DNA of 42,731 bases from SICV01 sp964372375 (GCA_964372375.1 CAYJQF010000004.1:1-42731); one strand, 5' to 3'; shown: positions 7,702 to 15,490, counted from the stretch's first letter. A program made the numbers and translations. The notes: generated by a model from the sequence alone, not told the origin.

Positions 7702-8778
7702 ATGCAAAGAGGTGTGGTGCACAAAGGTGTAGGAAGTGCTAGCAAGCTCACACCTTTTTTTATTCTGCCCCGCAAATCTAAATATTGCGGCATGTCACGT
7801 TCAGATGCAGATGATGTCGCTAGTGCTAATGATCGCATTGCTAAAATGAATCATTCTATGATTTATACCGGTATACAGGCTGCTCTTTTTGGGGGAAGAG
7901 TAACGCATCCGTTCAAAAGTGAGATGCAGTTGCTTTTTAAAGAATCTGTGCCTTTACAATTTAGGCCAGATATTATTCATCCTAGAAAAAGAGGTGTTGT
8001 TTATACTGAAGTAAAAACAAGCAATCAGAAAGATCCTCGATTCTCTTTCCATGAAAATCAAATTGGATTGTATGCTCTTGGCCTTCTTCAGCGATTAGAG
8101 TGTGGAGATTACTCCCCCGGAGTTACTTTTGCCTTCTTTAAATATTGTCTTCCTCCTGAACAAACGCTCAATACTTTGACTCCTGGAGGATTAGCAAGGA
8201 ATGTTGCACAAAATACTCATTCATTAACGGTTATTCCTTTGAACCTCTTTCTTTTTGCTTATATGCTCGGAAGAAGTGAAGATAGAGATCATTCTACTTC
8301 TAAATATGGAATGGGAGGCATGTCATGTTACCGAGATATACCTGCTTCTTTAATAACTGTTCTTAGTCAACAAGATGAAAATCGTAACGACCCATTTATT
8401 AGAGATTTTTCAATTATGGCTTTTGCTGAGCAATATAAGACAAGACTGGAAGATACGTATCATAAAAAAAGTAGAGGAAAATTATCTGATCTTTTTCCCA
8501 CTTCTTGGCTACGAAGAAAGAAAGATTCGCTTGAATCCGCAGTTGATTTTGCCGGAGAGCATTTAGGCCTTGATAATTTACAAATCCAGAAATTCAAAGC
8601 CTCAGGTCTTACCTTACATCCGAAATCTATTGGCTATGTAGTACAACCATTTCCTGTGACAGATTATACTGCTAGTGCCCAGGTACATACTTACACTGCT
8701 TGGCTGAATCATTTCCAGTGTGCGCCTGAACGTATATTGCGTAAAGTCAAAATAGTTCTTCCTGATGTTCCGTTTTAA
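7702..8778 (+). CDS. PD-(D/E)XK nuclease-like protein
   Basis: 358 residues. FRPDII (Asp90), YTEVK (Glu103, Lys105) and a downstream Gln in ENQIGLYALGLLQ (~120) form the PD-(D/E)XK core arrangement seen in Cas4/Dna2/RecB-type nucleases. No helicase domain or iron-sulfur cysteine set is obvious. The C-terminal ~200 residues are not recognised. Start is uncertain: ATG 7702 fits the TATA box, but ATG 7792 (MSRSDADDV) avoids placing two hairpins inside the coding region. If 7792 is right, 7702-7791 is a structured leader. It ends in a 4-bp TTAA overlap with the convergent dapB. Confidence 0.7.
   Translation: MQRGVVHKGVGSASKLTPFFILPRKSKYCGMSRSDADDVASANDRIAKMNHSMIYTGIQAALFGGRVTHPFKSEMQLLFKESVPLQFRPDIIHPRKRGVVYTEVKTSNQKDPRFSFHENQIGLYALGLLQRLECGDYSPGVTFAFFKYCLPPEQTLNTLTPGGLARNVAQNTHSLTVIPLNLFLFAYMLGRSEDRDHSTSKYGMGGMSCYRDIPASLITVLSQQDENRNDPFIRDFSIMAFAEQYKTRLEDTYHKKSRGKLSDLFPTSWLRRKKDSLESAVDFAGEHLGLDNLQIQKFKASGLTLHPKSIGYVVQPFPVTDYTASAQVHTYTAWLNHFQCAPERILRKVKIVLPDVPF
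7710..7761 (+). promoter_or_regulatory. Attenuator-like hairpin with competing arms
   Basis: AAAGGTGT (7723-7730) pairs perfectly with ACACCTTT (7750-7757), which continues into a 7-T run. An earlier AGGTGTG (7710-7716) can pair with the same 3' arm (7749-7755). A further 6-bp hairpin, CCGCAA (7770-7775) with TTGCGG (7785-7790), ends just before the ATG at 7792. It may instead be the uppP terminator. Confidence 0.4.
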
Positions 8779-9851
8779 GCATTTTTTGCTACATCGTCCA
8801 TAGAGAATACTTTGCCTTGTTCACCTGTATATATTCTTCTTTTGAGGAAACGGACTGCTTCAAAGGCACCATCAACATACACTGCTCTGCCATTGATGTT
8901 ATGTCTTACGGTCAATTCAGTGTCTCCATCATCATACATTTCAATCAGCACGTTACCGTTGGGAGCGGTTGCTGTCATTTTTAAGTCTTCCTCATCAATT
9001 TTATACCCTTTGAGTGCTGGATTATTTGTAAAAAACCATAGTTTTAATTCACTTTGGAGAAGATGTCGTGCGTCCGCTTCATCTGGTGAAGGCGCAATAA
9101 AGGTATACCTGTGCCAGCCATGACCGTCAAGATGTTCTGCTGGAATGCCCATTCTCAATTGCGTTTCTCTATCTCTTATCATTACGAACGTATTTTCATA
9201 CGCTCGAGGATTAGCCATAATTGCTTGAGCATCATACGGACAACCCTCTATCCCTAGTTTTCCAAATGATTCTGATAATTTAATTGCAGTTCCACTTGGG
9301 TCTGCTTTTCCTTTAAATTCTGGTCTCGCAGGATCAGGTCCTTGATGACTTTCTGTTATTTTAAGTTTATAACCTCTCATTGAGCCTGGATTTTCTCTGG
9401 CAAATGTGGAAAAGAATGCCTGCAAGGAAACAATAGGTGCTGCCAAATTAGGCGCAATGACGGCGCAGGTACGTGATGCTCGTACTTGCTCTTCCAAGAG
9501 AGTACGATTGCCGCCAGTAGTTGCCATAACAAATGGAATTCCATGTTTGCAGTAAAAAGCGGCATTGTCATTAACTGCTTCTGGATTGGTAACATCAATT
9601 GCTATACATCCTGGATTCAATATCTTAATATGCGGCATCAGGGTTTCTCTTATTGCAGGAGAGACCACTTGTACATAATTGTCGAATGCTGTACCTTCTT
9701 TTCCCTCGCGAGCAAGAGAAAAAGGAACTAGTTTTAAGTCTTCATCTTTGAGTGCTATTTTACTCGTAACACATTTGGCAAGAAGCGTACCCATCTTACC
9801 CTGACCGTTAATCATGACGTTAATTGGCATGTCTTTCTTGCTTTTCTTCAT
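8775..9851 (-). CDS. dapB: Dihydrodipicolinate reductase family protein (DapB-like)
   Basis: 358 residues, longer than most bacterial DapB (~270). The N-terminal nucleotide-binding motif is INGQGKMGTLL (~14-24). The C-terminal domain carries ESHQ, then a conserved Lys and DPSGTA, matching the ExHH...K.D.PSGTA signature with Gln in place of the second His. The extra length is spread through the C-terminal half. It would reduce hydroxy-tetrahydrodipicolinate in lysine/diaminopimelate synthesis, but no other pathway gene is nearby, so the substrate is open. No convincing TATA is seen at the usual distance. It converges on the nuclease-like gene, sharing TTAA. Confidence 0.75.
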   Translation of the reverse strand: MKKSKKDMPINVMINGQGKMGTLLAKCVTSKIALKDEDLKLVPFSLAREGKEGTAFDNYVQVVSPAIRETLMPHIKILNPGCIAIDVTNPEAVNDNAAFYCKHGIPFVMATTGGNRTLLEEQVRASRTCAVIAPNLAAPIVSLQAFFSTFARENPGSMRGYKLKITESHQGPDPARPEFKGKADPSGTAIKLSESFGKLGIEGCPYDAQAIMANPRAYENTFVMIRDRETQLRMGIPAEHLDGHGWHRYTFIAPSPDEADARHLLQSELKLWFFTNNPALKGYKIDEEDLKMTATAPNGNVLIEMYDDGDTELTVRHNINGRAVYVDGAFEAVRFLKRRIYTGEQGKVFSMDDVAKNA

Positions 9852-9915
9852 TATTTAAAGATTATTGTGGTTAGAAGGGCGATTATGCCTAAGCGATAGA
9901 ATTGCTTTTCTAGTA

Positions 9916-9929
9916 GTTTTTAAATAATC
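9916..9929 (+). promoter_or_regulatory. TATA box for relE-like gene
   Basis: GTTTTTAAATAATC is centred 26 bp before the ATG at 9948, so the toxin gene has its own promoter. Confidence 0.65.
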
Positions 9930-9947
9930 TAAAGAGTAGTTAATGCT

Positions 9948-10205
9948 ATGTATCAAATAAGTACTGCCAATACAAAAACTGAAAAAAGATTACGGGAATA
10001 TCTTTTCTTACGAAGCGATATAAAGGATAAACTAAATAGGCTAAAGAGCGAGCCCAGAAAGGCAAACGTAGCTCATCCATTGCACGGAAAGTTAGAAGGG
10101 AAATGGGCTTGTTGGCTCGGCTCGAATATACGTTTAATTTATCTGATAGATGATGAAAGAAAATTACTACTTATTTTAGCAGTTGGTAGTCATAAGATAT
10201 ACTAA
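9948..10205 (+). CDS. RelE/ParE superfamily toxin
   Basis: 85 residues. The C-terminal half (PLHGKLEGKWACWLGSNIRL, then IYLIDDERKLLLILAVGSHK) is the RelE/YafQ/ParE beta-sheet with its basic surface. Known members are ribosome-dependent mRNA interferases or gyrase poisons; which applies cannot be told here. Instead of sitting in an operon with its antitoxin, the gene converges on a ribbon-helix-helix gene with a 4-bp overlap (CTAA). It uses its own TATA box. Confidence 0.85.
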   Translation: MYQISTANTKTEKRLREYLFLRSDIKDKLNRLKSEPRKANVAHPLHGKLEGKWACWLGSNIRLIYLIDDERKLLLILAVGSHKIY

Positions 10206-10429
10206 TATTTGAATATCTTGATTTTTCTCCTTTTTATGTTCTTCTCACTTGCTTTTATCTGACTCATCAAGTCTTTGTCTTCTACTATTTCTTTTTCCTC
10301 CAATCTTCTTATTTTGTCTCTTATTGCTTCTCTTATAAATTCGGTTTTTGTCATATAATTATGTTTTTTCATAACTTTTTCTATGGCTGTTAGAAAGTTC
10401 TCTTCCATCTTTAAGCTTACATTTTCCAT
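10202..10429 (-). CDS. Ribbon-helix-helix (CopG-type) antitoxin
   Basis: 75 residues. The N-terminal RHH fold is clear: a beta strand (MENVSLKMEENFLTAIEK) followed by two helices (TKTEFIREAIRDKIRRLEEK). The basic C-terminal tail (NIKRRKIKIFKY) would be the toxin-neutralising segment. By position it is the likely antitoxin of the convergent RelE-like toxin. Repeated GTAGTATT elements lie directly upstream of its start and probably form its own operator. Confidence 0.8.
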   Translation of the reverse strand: MENVSLKMEENFLTAIEKVMKKHNYMTKTEFIREAIRDKIRRLEEKEIVEDKDLMSQIKASEKNIKRRKIKIFKY

Positions 10430-10430
10430 C

Positions 10431-10463
10431 GTAGTATTAAGTATTACTTAGTAGTATTTAAGA
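10431..10463 (-). promoter_or_regulatory. Promoter and repeated operator of the RHH gene
   Basis: On the plus strand GTAGTATTAA (10431-10440) and GTAGTATTTA (10451-10460) are direct repeats 20 bp apart, with a related GTATTACTTA between. The minus-strand TATA (TTAAATA, about 10455-10461) lies within the second copy, so an RHH dimer bound here would block initiation. Confidence 0.55.
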
Positions 10464-10555
10464 CTTTTGATTCATTCCACCACTGCTTTTATCCTTTTCT
10501 ACAAGCTTTCTTAGAAAGAAACCTTCTAGGAGTTCAAAGAACTATTATTGAGCCA

Positions 10556-12346
10556 TCATTCGACGATGGCTTTTATACGGCGAATTCCTGCTGAAACTGA
10601 TTCTTCCTTGATGATTTTGAATTTTCCTATTTCTTTTGTGTTGGAGACATGGGGGCCAGTGCAGAATTCCTTGCTAAACCAGCCCTTGCTTTCTTTTTTG
10701 TCTTGAATGGTATAGACTGAAACCAGTTCTGGGTACTTTGTATTAAACTCGTGCTGCGCTCCAGAGGAAATTGCCTGTTCAACGGGAATTTCTTCTCTAA
10801 GTATATTTAGTCCATCCTTGATATTCTTATTTACTAGACTTTCTATACTGGCTATTTCATCAGAAGTTAATTTCCTGGGGAAATTAAAGTCAAAGCGGAG
10901 ACGCTCGGGGGTAATATTTGAGCCTTTTTGCTTGATATCTTTGGAAAGAACTTGCCTCAGAGCTTCGTTGAGAAGGTGAGTAGCAGTGTGAAGCTTTTTG
11001 CTTTGCTCAGAGTCATCTGCGAGGCCTGACTTGAACATTCCAGAGGATGCAGTTCTTGACAGGTCTTGGTGACGCTTGAATTCTTCATTATATTCTTCCA
11101 GGTCAACTTCGATGTTTTTCTCCTGAGCTAATTCTTTGGTGAATTCAATGGGAAAGCCATAGCTCTGGAAGAGCAGGAAGGCTTCTTTTCCCGTTAGTAT
11201 TTTTTCTTTTCTATTTTCTAGTAATTCTAAGAACTTTTTTAATCCTTTATCTAAGGTGATGTTAAACTTAGATTCTTCCTCGTTTAATTGCTCAGTAATG
11301 AATTGGTGATGTGCATGCAGTTCTTGATAGTCTGGATAGACTGGTAAAATAGATTTTGCAATTTTTGAAGTAAATATGTCTTTTATGCCAAGTAGTTTGC
11401 CGTATCTGACTGCTCTTCGTATTAATCTGCGCAAAACATAGCCCCGGCCGATATTGGATGGCTTTATTGCCTGTTGGTCACCAAGAATAAATACTGCTGC
11501 TCTGATGTGATCTGCAACGATGCGCATACTTCTTGTGTCTTCCTTGCTTTTCCCATATTTTTTCTTGGAAAGCAGTTCTATTTCTTTTATAATGGGCTGG
11601 AAAATGGACGTTTGGTAATTATCGTCTGAACCAGTGAGCACTGCCAAGGTTCGTTCAACTCCCATACCGGTGTCAACATTCTTTTGTTTTAAGGGGAGGT
11701 ATTCGTCGTTTTTTGTTTTTTCATACTGCATGAAGACGTCATTCCAGATTTCTACCCAGTTTTCATCTTCAGGATTGAATTTCTTCGGTGCTTTTTTTCC
11801 TGCATAATAAAACATCTCAGTGTCGGGGCCGCACGGGCCAGTTGCTCCTGCCGGACCCCACCAATTGTTTGTTTTCGGAAGAAATGCTATCCTTGCTTTT
11901 TGAATACCTACAGACATCCAGATATTTGCTGATTCTTCGTCTTTTCCAGCTGTTTCATCTCCTGCAAAACAGCTTATGGCCAGTTTTTCCAAGGGTATGT
12001 TGAGGACAGAAGTCAGAAAGTCAAAGCTCATTTTGATTGCTTCTTTTTTGAAGTAATCTCCTAATGACCAGTTGCCGAGCATTTCAAAGAACGTGTGATG
12101 CACAGAATCTCCAACTTCATCGATGTCTTGCGTGCGGATGCATTTCTGAATTGAGCAGAGACGTTTACCTAGAGGATGTTTTTCTCCGAGAAGGAAGGGA
12201 ACGAGCGGGTGCATGCCTGCGGTGGTGAATAAAACAGTAGGGTCATTTTCCGGAATAAGAGAAGATGAAGGGATATGGCGATGTTTATATTTTTTGAAGA
12301 ATTCAATATACTTCTTAATTAGCTGCTGTCTTGTCTGTATGTCCAT
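10556..12346 (-). CDS. alaS: Alanyl-tRNA synthetase, short form lacking the C-Ala domain
   Basis: 596 residues against the usual ~870-900. The class II catalytic domain (from TTAGMHPLVPFLLGEKHPLG) and the tRNA-recognition region are present. The editing domain has its metal-binding residues: His453 and His457 (HTATH) and Cys562 and His566 (CTGPH). The protein stops right after the editing domain (AGIRRIKAIVE), so the C-Ala/DHHA1 module that aids tRNA binding and dimerisation is absent. The sequence is bacterial-like, resembling the compact enzymes of candidate-phyla bacteria. CTATATAAAA on the minus strand is centred 25 bp before the ATG. Confidence 0.93.
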   Translation of the reverse strand: MDIQTRQQLIKKYIEFFKKYKHRHIPSSSLIPENDPTVLFTTAGMHPLVPFLLGEKHPLGKRLCSIQKCIRTQDIDEVGDSVHHTFFEMLGNWSLGDYFKKEAIKMSFDFLTSVLNIPLEKLAISCFAGDETAGKDEESANIWMSVGIQKARIAFLPKTNNWWGPAGATGPCGPDTEMFYYAGKKAPKKFNPEDENWVEIWNDVFMQYEKTKNDEYLPLKQKNVDTGMGVERTLAVLTGSDDNYQTSIFQPIIKEIELLSKKKYGKSKEDTRSMRIVADHIRAAVFILGDQQAIKPSNIGRGYVLRRLIRRAVRYGKLLGIKDIFTSKIAKSILPVYPDYQELHAHHQFITEQLNEEESKFNITLDKGLKKFLELLENRKEKILTGKEAFLLFQSYGFPIEFTKELAQEKNIEVDLEEYNEEFKRHQDLSRTASSGMFKSGLADDSEQSKKLHTATHLLNEALRQVLSKDIKQKGSNITPERLRFDFNFPRKLTSDEIASIESLVNKNIKDGLNILREEIPVEQAISSGAQHEFNTKYPELVSVYTIQDKKESKGWFSKEFCTGPHVSNTKEIGKFKIIKEESVSAGIRRIKAIVE

Positions 12347-12366
12347 AGAGAAGAAATACGGAGAAG

Positions 12367-12376
12367 CTATATAAAA
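12367..12376 (-). promoter_or_regulatory. TATA box for alaS
   Basis: The plus-strand text CTATATAAAA (TTTTATATAG on the minus strand) is centred 25 bp before the ATG at 12346. It abuts the stop of the upstream 107-residue gene. Confidence 0.65.
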
Positions 12377-12700
12377 TTATTGTAACTGTTCCAACTTCTT
12401 GCGGATTGTCTCTAGTTCATCTTCTAGAGAATGGTGCTTGATAGATGGTTGCAGCATCAGGTGCTCTTTCTCAAGCTTGATAGATGCTTGTGGCAACGCT
12501 TTGTCTAGCAGCATCAATGCCTCTTGCACTTCATCTAGTTTGTTTTTGACTGCAATTTTTAAGGTGAGTTCTTCATTTCTTGTTTGTTTGTATGTCTGAA
12601 GGTGTTTTAACGAAGTTAAGATGTTCAATTGTGTTTCGAGAAGTGTTTTTTGACCCGTTCGGACTTCTCTTTGTGCAAACCGAATATATTCTGAGCTCAT
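12377..12700 (-). CDS. Hypothetical coiled-coil protein (107 residues)
   Basis: Almost entirely predicted helix with heptad-like spacing (TLLETQLNILTSLKHLQTYK; HSLEDELETIRKKLEQLQ). No family recognised. Its ATG overlaps the stop of the upstream gene as TGATG, implying translational coupling. The two coiled-coil proteins may form a complex; that is inference from coupling and similar architecture. Confidence 0.7.
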   Translation of the reverse strand: MSSEYIRFAQREVRTGQKTLLETQLNILTSLKHLQTYKQTRNEELTLKIAVKNKLDEVQEALMLLDKALPQASIKLEKEHLMLQPSIKHHSLEDELETIRKKLEQLQ

Positions 12701-13248
12701 CAGAGTTTCTCAAAAATGGTCTGGGAGACTTCCCGTATTTTTGCCTTTACTGATGCAATCTCTTTTTCCCAGGCACTTAATTCTTGTTCTTCCCGCATCC
12801 GAGTCTCCCTGATTTTTTTTAGTAAGGTATCGATATCATTAATTTTTTGTTGCGCGGTAAGAAGCGATTTTCGCGCAGTGTTGAATTTATCAATCTTAAC
12901 GAACACTTCTCCTGCTCGTGGCTCGTTCATAAGTTGTTTCTTGGTTGAAATGGGAGGAGGTAAGAAGGTCTCAGTGCCTACTTCTACTGTTTTAAATGTT
13001 TTTTCACTACTTGCTGAATGAGTTTCCTCCATGTCATTGGTGACTGCATCTTTTATTACTGCTTGCGAGAAACTGCGACGTATCGGAGAATCAGGAAATG
13101 AAGGCAAGCCGTGTTTTTCCATGGTATCAGCTTCATCTTCCTGCTCAGGAATATCAGAAGGGATGGTAAATCCTGTTTGCAAGAGTGGAGTTTTGAGCGG
13201 AGGAAGGTCTGGAAGGGTTTTCTTTTCTTCTTTTTTACTCCAGAACAT
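12700..13248 (-). CDS. Hypothetical protein, disordered N-terminus and C-terminal coiled coil
   Basis: 182 residues from the ATG at 13248 (MFWSKKEEKKTLPDLPPLK). ATGs at 13257 and 13254 are in frame, but the TATA box (plus-strand AATTTATATAGG at about 13268-13279) is centred 25 bp from 13248. The first ~110 residues are Pro/Ser/Thr/acid-rich and probably unstructured. Residues ~115-180 form a coiled coil (LTAQQKINDIDTLLKKIRET). It is coupled to the downstream coiled-coil gene and divergent from tfe. The function is unknown. Confidence 0.7.
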   Translation of the reverse strand: MFWSKKEEKKTLPDLPPLKTPLLQTGFTIPSDIPEQEDEADTMEKHGLPSFPDSPIRRSFSQAVIKDAVTNDMEETHSASSEKTFKTVEVGTETFLPPPISTKKQLMNEPRAGEVFVKIDKFNTARKSLLTAQQKINDIDTLLKKIRETRMREEQELSAWEKEIASVKAKIREVSQTIFEKL

Positions 13249-13317
13249 GACCATCATCTTTGATGCTAATTTATATAGGTTTATATTAATTAAAGAATAG
13301 TAACAGAAATTAGAAAC

Positions 13318-13328
13318 ATTTTTAATAG
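13318..13328 (+). promoter_or_regulatory. TATA box for the tfe-rhomboid-spoIIM operon
   Basis: ATTTTTAATAG is centred 25 bp before the tfe ATG at 13348. Confidence 0.65.
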
Positions 13329-13347
13329 AATCTTTGATGAGAGAAGC

Positions 13348-14061
13348 ATGCAGGTTGCACTTCTTAAAAATATTGTTGCTTCTATTGCAGGCACTAGTGC
13401 AGGAGGCATTGTTGACTTGTTATATGGAAAAAAAAATGTCAATGAGTTTCTCATTGCAAAGAAACTGAAGCTCACGATCAATCAGACACGAAATATTCTC
13501 TATAAGCTTGCTGACGAAGGCTTAGTCAGCTTTGTACGCAAGAAAGACAGTAAAAAAGGAGGGTGGTATACCTATTTTTGGACTCTCAATTCTGGAAAAA
13601 GCTTGCTCAAGTTTAAAGACACGTTGGAGAAGAATGCTGCACAGCTTCGGCAACAGGTTGAATTCAGGAAACAGGGGAAATTTTTCTACTGCTCAAACTG
13701 TAACATTGAATTTAATGAAGAGAGTGCGCTCGTTCATGTTTATTCATGCCCTGAATGCGGCGAAGTACTACAGGTTAAGGATATGAGTGTCGAAGTTAGT
13801 GCATTTGAAAAAGAACTTGCTAAGCTCCAAGCGGTGCTTGCTACGGTGAATGAAGAAGTATCTCTCATTACTGCTCAAGAAGAAAAGACGCGCACTCGCA
13901 GAGTAAAGGCTGAGCTTCGCAAGAAGGTTAAGGAGCGGGCGTTGCAGCGCAAGAAACGATTGCTTGAATTGAAAAAACAGCATCGACTGAAAGTTCGTGC
14001 GCGTAACCGCGCTAAACATGTGCTTCGAAAAGGTAAAAAGCGCTTGTCGCGCCGGCGATAA
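13348..14061 (+). CDS. tfe: Transcription factor E subunit alpha with basic C-terminal extension
   Basis: 237 residues; typical archaeal TFE-alpha is ~160-190. The N-terminal winged helix (NEFLIAKKLKLTINQTRNIL, then YKLADEGLVSFVRKKD) is followed by a zinc ribbon with Cys115, Cys118, Cys134 and Cys137. TFE stabilises the open promoter complex with RNA polymerase, TBP and TFB. The last ~70 residues are an Arg/Lys-rich, probably helical tail ending RKGKKRLSRRR, not part of the canonical fold. The stop overlaps the rhomboid start as TAATG. Confidence 0.92.
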   Translation: MQVALLKNIVASIAGTSAGGIVDLLYGKKNVNEFLIAKKLKLTINQTRNILYKLADEGLVSFVRKKDSKKGGWYTYFWTLNSGKSLLKFKDTLEKNAAQLRQQVEFRKQGKFFYCSNCNIEFNEESALVHVYSCPECGEVLQVKDMSVEVSAFEKELAKLQAVLATVNEEVSLITAQEEKTRTRRVKAELRKKVKERALQRKKRLLELKKQHRLKVRARNRAKHVLRKGKKRLSRRR

Positions 14062-14906
14062 TGTCTCTTTCTACTGTCCGTTTTGTAGGCGGCAGGCTGG
14101 CAAAAAATATAAGCACGACAGCATGGCTTATCATCTTCAATATATTTTTATTTTTTATTTTTACGATTGTTTTGGCTTTCAAACCTGCTTTGCTTTCTTA
14201 TATCGAGTTGCAACCAAGCACGATTATTCAGGGAAAAGCATTATGGACGTTAGTAACGAGTATGTTTATGCACCAGGGCGGGTTTCATCTCTTTGTGAAT
14301 ATGCTCTCACTTTTTTTTATTGGAGGCTTTTGTGAGCGCCTTGTTGGGAAGAAGCGTTTTTTGAGCCTGTACTTGGCAGCAGGCATTATTGCCGCGCTGG
14401 TATTTGTGTTGGGAGCATATGCGGGAAGTTTTGTCTCTTGGGGGCCTCGAGTGCTTGGAGGGATAGAAGATAGCGCCGCCGGGGCTTCGGGCGCGCTTTT
14501 TGGATTACTTGGCGTGTTGGCCATGCTCTTGCCTTATCATCGCGTTTATCTTATCGTAGGACCGTTAGTCGTGTTACTTGCTCAAGTCCTTATCTATCCG
14601 CTCATTCCTGCACAAGCGGGAGCAGCTTTCTTGGTATTCATGAATATTCTCATGTTTGTTTCCCTGTTTGCTCTTTTCTCCAAGAATCCTCATATACGAG
14701 TGTTTGCTGTACCGCTTGCGTTACCGATGTGGCTCGCTCCGGTCATTGCCCTTGTTCCGCTCTTTTTAGTTAGTTTTCTGGTGAGGCTGCCTATTGGCAA
14801 TACTGCACATCTGGGTGGGCTGTTAGTTGGGCTTGCATATGGGTGGTACCTCCGCCTGCGCTATCCTCAGAAAATCCTCCTTTTACGGAGGTTTTTTGGC
14901 TCATGA
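14061..14906 (+). CDS. Rhomboid-family intramembrane serine protease
   Basis: 281 residues with six or more membrane segments. The catalytic dyad is present: Ser143 in GASGALFG and His250 in NTAHLGG. The HQGGFHLFVNM motif (~71-81) is the conserved region after the first loop. Rhomboids cleave transmembrane substrates within the bilayer. It is translationally coupled to tfe upstream (TAATG) and to the SpoIIM-like gene downstream (ATGA), an unusual link between a basal transcription factor and a membrane protease. Confidence 0.9.
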   Translation: MSLSTVRFVGGRLAKNISTTAWLIIFNIFLFFIFTIVLAFKPALLSYIELQPSTIIQGKALWTLVTSMFMHQGGFHLFVNMLSLFFIGGFCERLVGKKRFLSLYLAAGIIAALVFVLGAYAGSFVSWGPRVLGGIEDSAAGASGALFGLLGVLAMLLPYHRVYLIVGPLVVLLAQVLIYPLIPAQAGAAFLVFMNILMFVSLFALFSKNPHIRVFAVPLALPMWLAPVIALVPLFLVSFLVRLPIGNTAHLGGLLVGLAYGWYLRLRYPQKILLLRRFFGS

Positions 14907-15460
14907 GAGTGCTCACTCAAGCAAGGAAGTATTTGTATGAAACGAGGTTTTTTATTCTTGGTATTGTCGTACTCTTTGCTGTAAGTGCTTTCTTTGGCTT
15001 TATCTTTGCCAAGCACCTCTCCTTTCTTGATGCCTTTCTTCTTGAGCTCCTTGCTAAGACTGCAGGATTGGGCATAGGGGCACTTATTAGCTTTATTTTC
15101 TTCAACAATGTGCAGAGCGCACTCTTCGGTCTACTCTTCGGAATTTTCTTTGGTATTTTTCCTCTCTTGACTTCACTTGTGAACGGCTTGGTATTAGGGT
15201 ATGTGTTTCATCGAGTGTATGCGATAACGGGCATTCATGAGTTCTGGAGAATTCTCCCTCATGGGATTTTTGAGTTGCCTGCAGTATTCATTGCACTTGG
15301 TTTAGGCCTGCGATTAGGAATGTTTCTCTTTTCTAAGAAACCCTTACACACTCTCAAAGAACGCTTCATCCTTTCCCTTGTTTTGTTTTTAGCAGTGATA
15401 GTGCCTTTACTGATTATTGCAGCCATCATAGAAGGCATTTTAATTTCCTGGTATACGTAA
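14903..15460 (+). CDS. SpoIIM/DUF95-like integral membrane protein
   Basis: 185 residues from the ATG that overlaps the rhomboid stop (ATGA); the longer frame from 14843 lies inside the rhomboid gene. About five hydrophobic segments are seen. The central NGLVLGYVFHRVYAITGIHE, then PHGIFELPAVFIALGLGLRL, is the signature of the SpoIIM/DUF95 family (conserved His-Gly and Glu). Archaeal members are common; their role is unknown, and sporulation is not implied. Confidence 0.85.
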   Translation: MRVLTQARKYLYETRFFILGIVVLFAVSAFFGFIFAKHLSFLDAFLLELLAKTAGLGIGALISFIFFNNVQSALFGLLFGIFFGIFPLLTSLVNGLVLGYVFHRVYAITGIHEFWRILPHGIFELPAVFIALGLGLRLGMFLFSKKPLHTLKERFILSLVLFLAVIVPLLIIAAIIEGILISWYT

Positions 15461-15470
15461 GTTTTAAAAC
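15461..15470 (+). promoter_or_regulatory. TATA box for scpB operon
   Basis: Palindromic GTTTTAAAAC is centred 26 bp before the scpB ATG at 15491 and starts right after the previous stop. Confidence 0.65.
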
Positions 15471-15490
15471 TCCTTTGCTTACACCAGACT

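Noticed and set aside
14843..14902. Longer N-terminus for the SpoIIM-like protein (start at 14843)
   Set aside because: Would overlap rhomboid by 64 bp; the ATGA start at 14903 gives the usual basic N-terminus.
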